Shown piece by piece: positions 63,928 through 64,000 of a DNA stretch of 64,000 nucleotides. Origin of the DNA: Curtobacterium pusillum (lineage in GTDB: Bacteria > Actinomycetota > Actinomycetes > Actinomycetales > Microbacteriaceae). The translations under genes were made by a program, and so were the position numbers. A model generated the notes under the pieces. The model did no database searches and was not told the DNA's origin. It worked only from the letters and a program-made list of their open reading frames with translations. The first letter of the stretch is position 1; every line of letters begins with the position of its first letter. The stretch lies in the NCBI GenBank assembly GCA_002025645.1, contig CP018783.1, forward strand, positions 2,480,001-2,544,000. Direction: 5' to 3'.

Positions 63928-64000
63928 TCAGTCCTCGGTGTCGCCGGCTTCCTCGTCCTCGACACCCGTCTCGTCCATGCGGTCGCGGAGGTGGTCGGCC
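63928..64000 (-). CDS. C-terminal end of an acidic protein, truncated by the window
   Basis: On the minus strand a frame enters from the window edge and ends with TGA at 63928-63930. It gives 23 visible residues, ADHLRDRMDETGVEDEEAGD and then TED. The acidic, disordered tail does not identify a family. It is convergent with the phosphatase gene, 46 bases away. Confidence 0.5.
   Translation of the reverse strand, partial: ADHLRDRMDETGVEDEEAGDTED

Overview
The window is about 70 percent GC, densely coded, with G/C in nearly every third codon position. It contains an actinobacterial set of genes: NucS (EndoMS) mismatch endonuclease, the coproporphyrin route to haem, a fused PutA, an ECF sigma/anti-sigma pair and many GTG starts. 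The gene content and style best fit Microbacteriaceae, with Curtobacterium or a close relative as my guess. I see no rRNA, tRNA, CRISPR array, prophage or insertion sequence. The sequence reads as one continuous piece of chromosome.

Layout. 1-5987 (+): an operon with overlapping starts and stops holding a truncated TIM-barrel isomerase-like protein, a 3-hydroxyacyl-CoA/L-gulonate-type dehydrogenase, an SDR, an anion:cation-symporter MFS permease, a DhaK-DhaL fused kinase and a triosephosphate isomerase homologue. Together they look like import of a sugar acid or polyol and its conversion to a phosphorylated ketose. 5984-9607 (-): a two-component system, a 33-residue membrane peptide, a VanY-like lipoprotein and an SDR. 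9666-14000: a hypothetical protein, MarR and TetR regulators, and a Gfo/Idh/MocA plus sugar isomerase pair. 14111-22002: MFS permeases, an esterase, TetR, NUDIX, VOC, a P-loop kinase, an NmrA-like protein and a HAD phosphatase. 22053-24243: a 44-bp tandem array, nucS and an MFS permease. That permease is divergent from a lacI-GH20 hexosaminidase pair across a perfect operator-like palindrome. 27025-37994: MATE, GAP/LysE-like and NCS2 transporters, an M13 peptidase, a degenerate serine hydrolase, an APH-like kinase, YCII, GNAT, a DUF4232 lipoprotein, a repeat-containing acidic protein, a Fic enzyme and NUDIX.

38012-49085 carries all nine enzymes from glutamyl-tRNA to haem by the coproporphyrin-dependent route. 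hemA lies on the minus strand. Divergent from it run hemE, cgoX, three small membrane-associated genes, chdC, cpfC, hemC, hemD, hemB and hemL, mostly with 4-base start/stop overlaps. 49160-55486: a DIP1984-like protein, an ABC ATPase, GntR, a YhdH-like reductase, pfkA, an AlkA-like glycosylase and an epimerase. 55512-58979: a cell-envelope module (COG4315 lipoprotein, YceI, ECF sigma factor, anti-sigma factor, secreted protein) with a striking pair of palindromes in its divergent promoter. 59043-64000: MarR divergent from putA, a tyrosine phosphatase and the end of one more gene.

Three features recur outside the genes. A 17-bp sequence, CCGYGCCTCCAGGCCGG, occurs seven times exactly and about seven times with small changes, mostly between genes but also inside five reading frames. 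Long hairpins sit at several gene ends. Many genes have a TANNNT box 5-9 bases before the start codon and no Shine-Dalgarno sequence, which suggests leaderless mRNAs.
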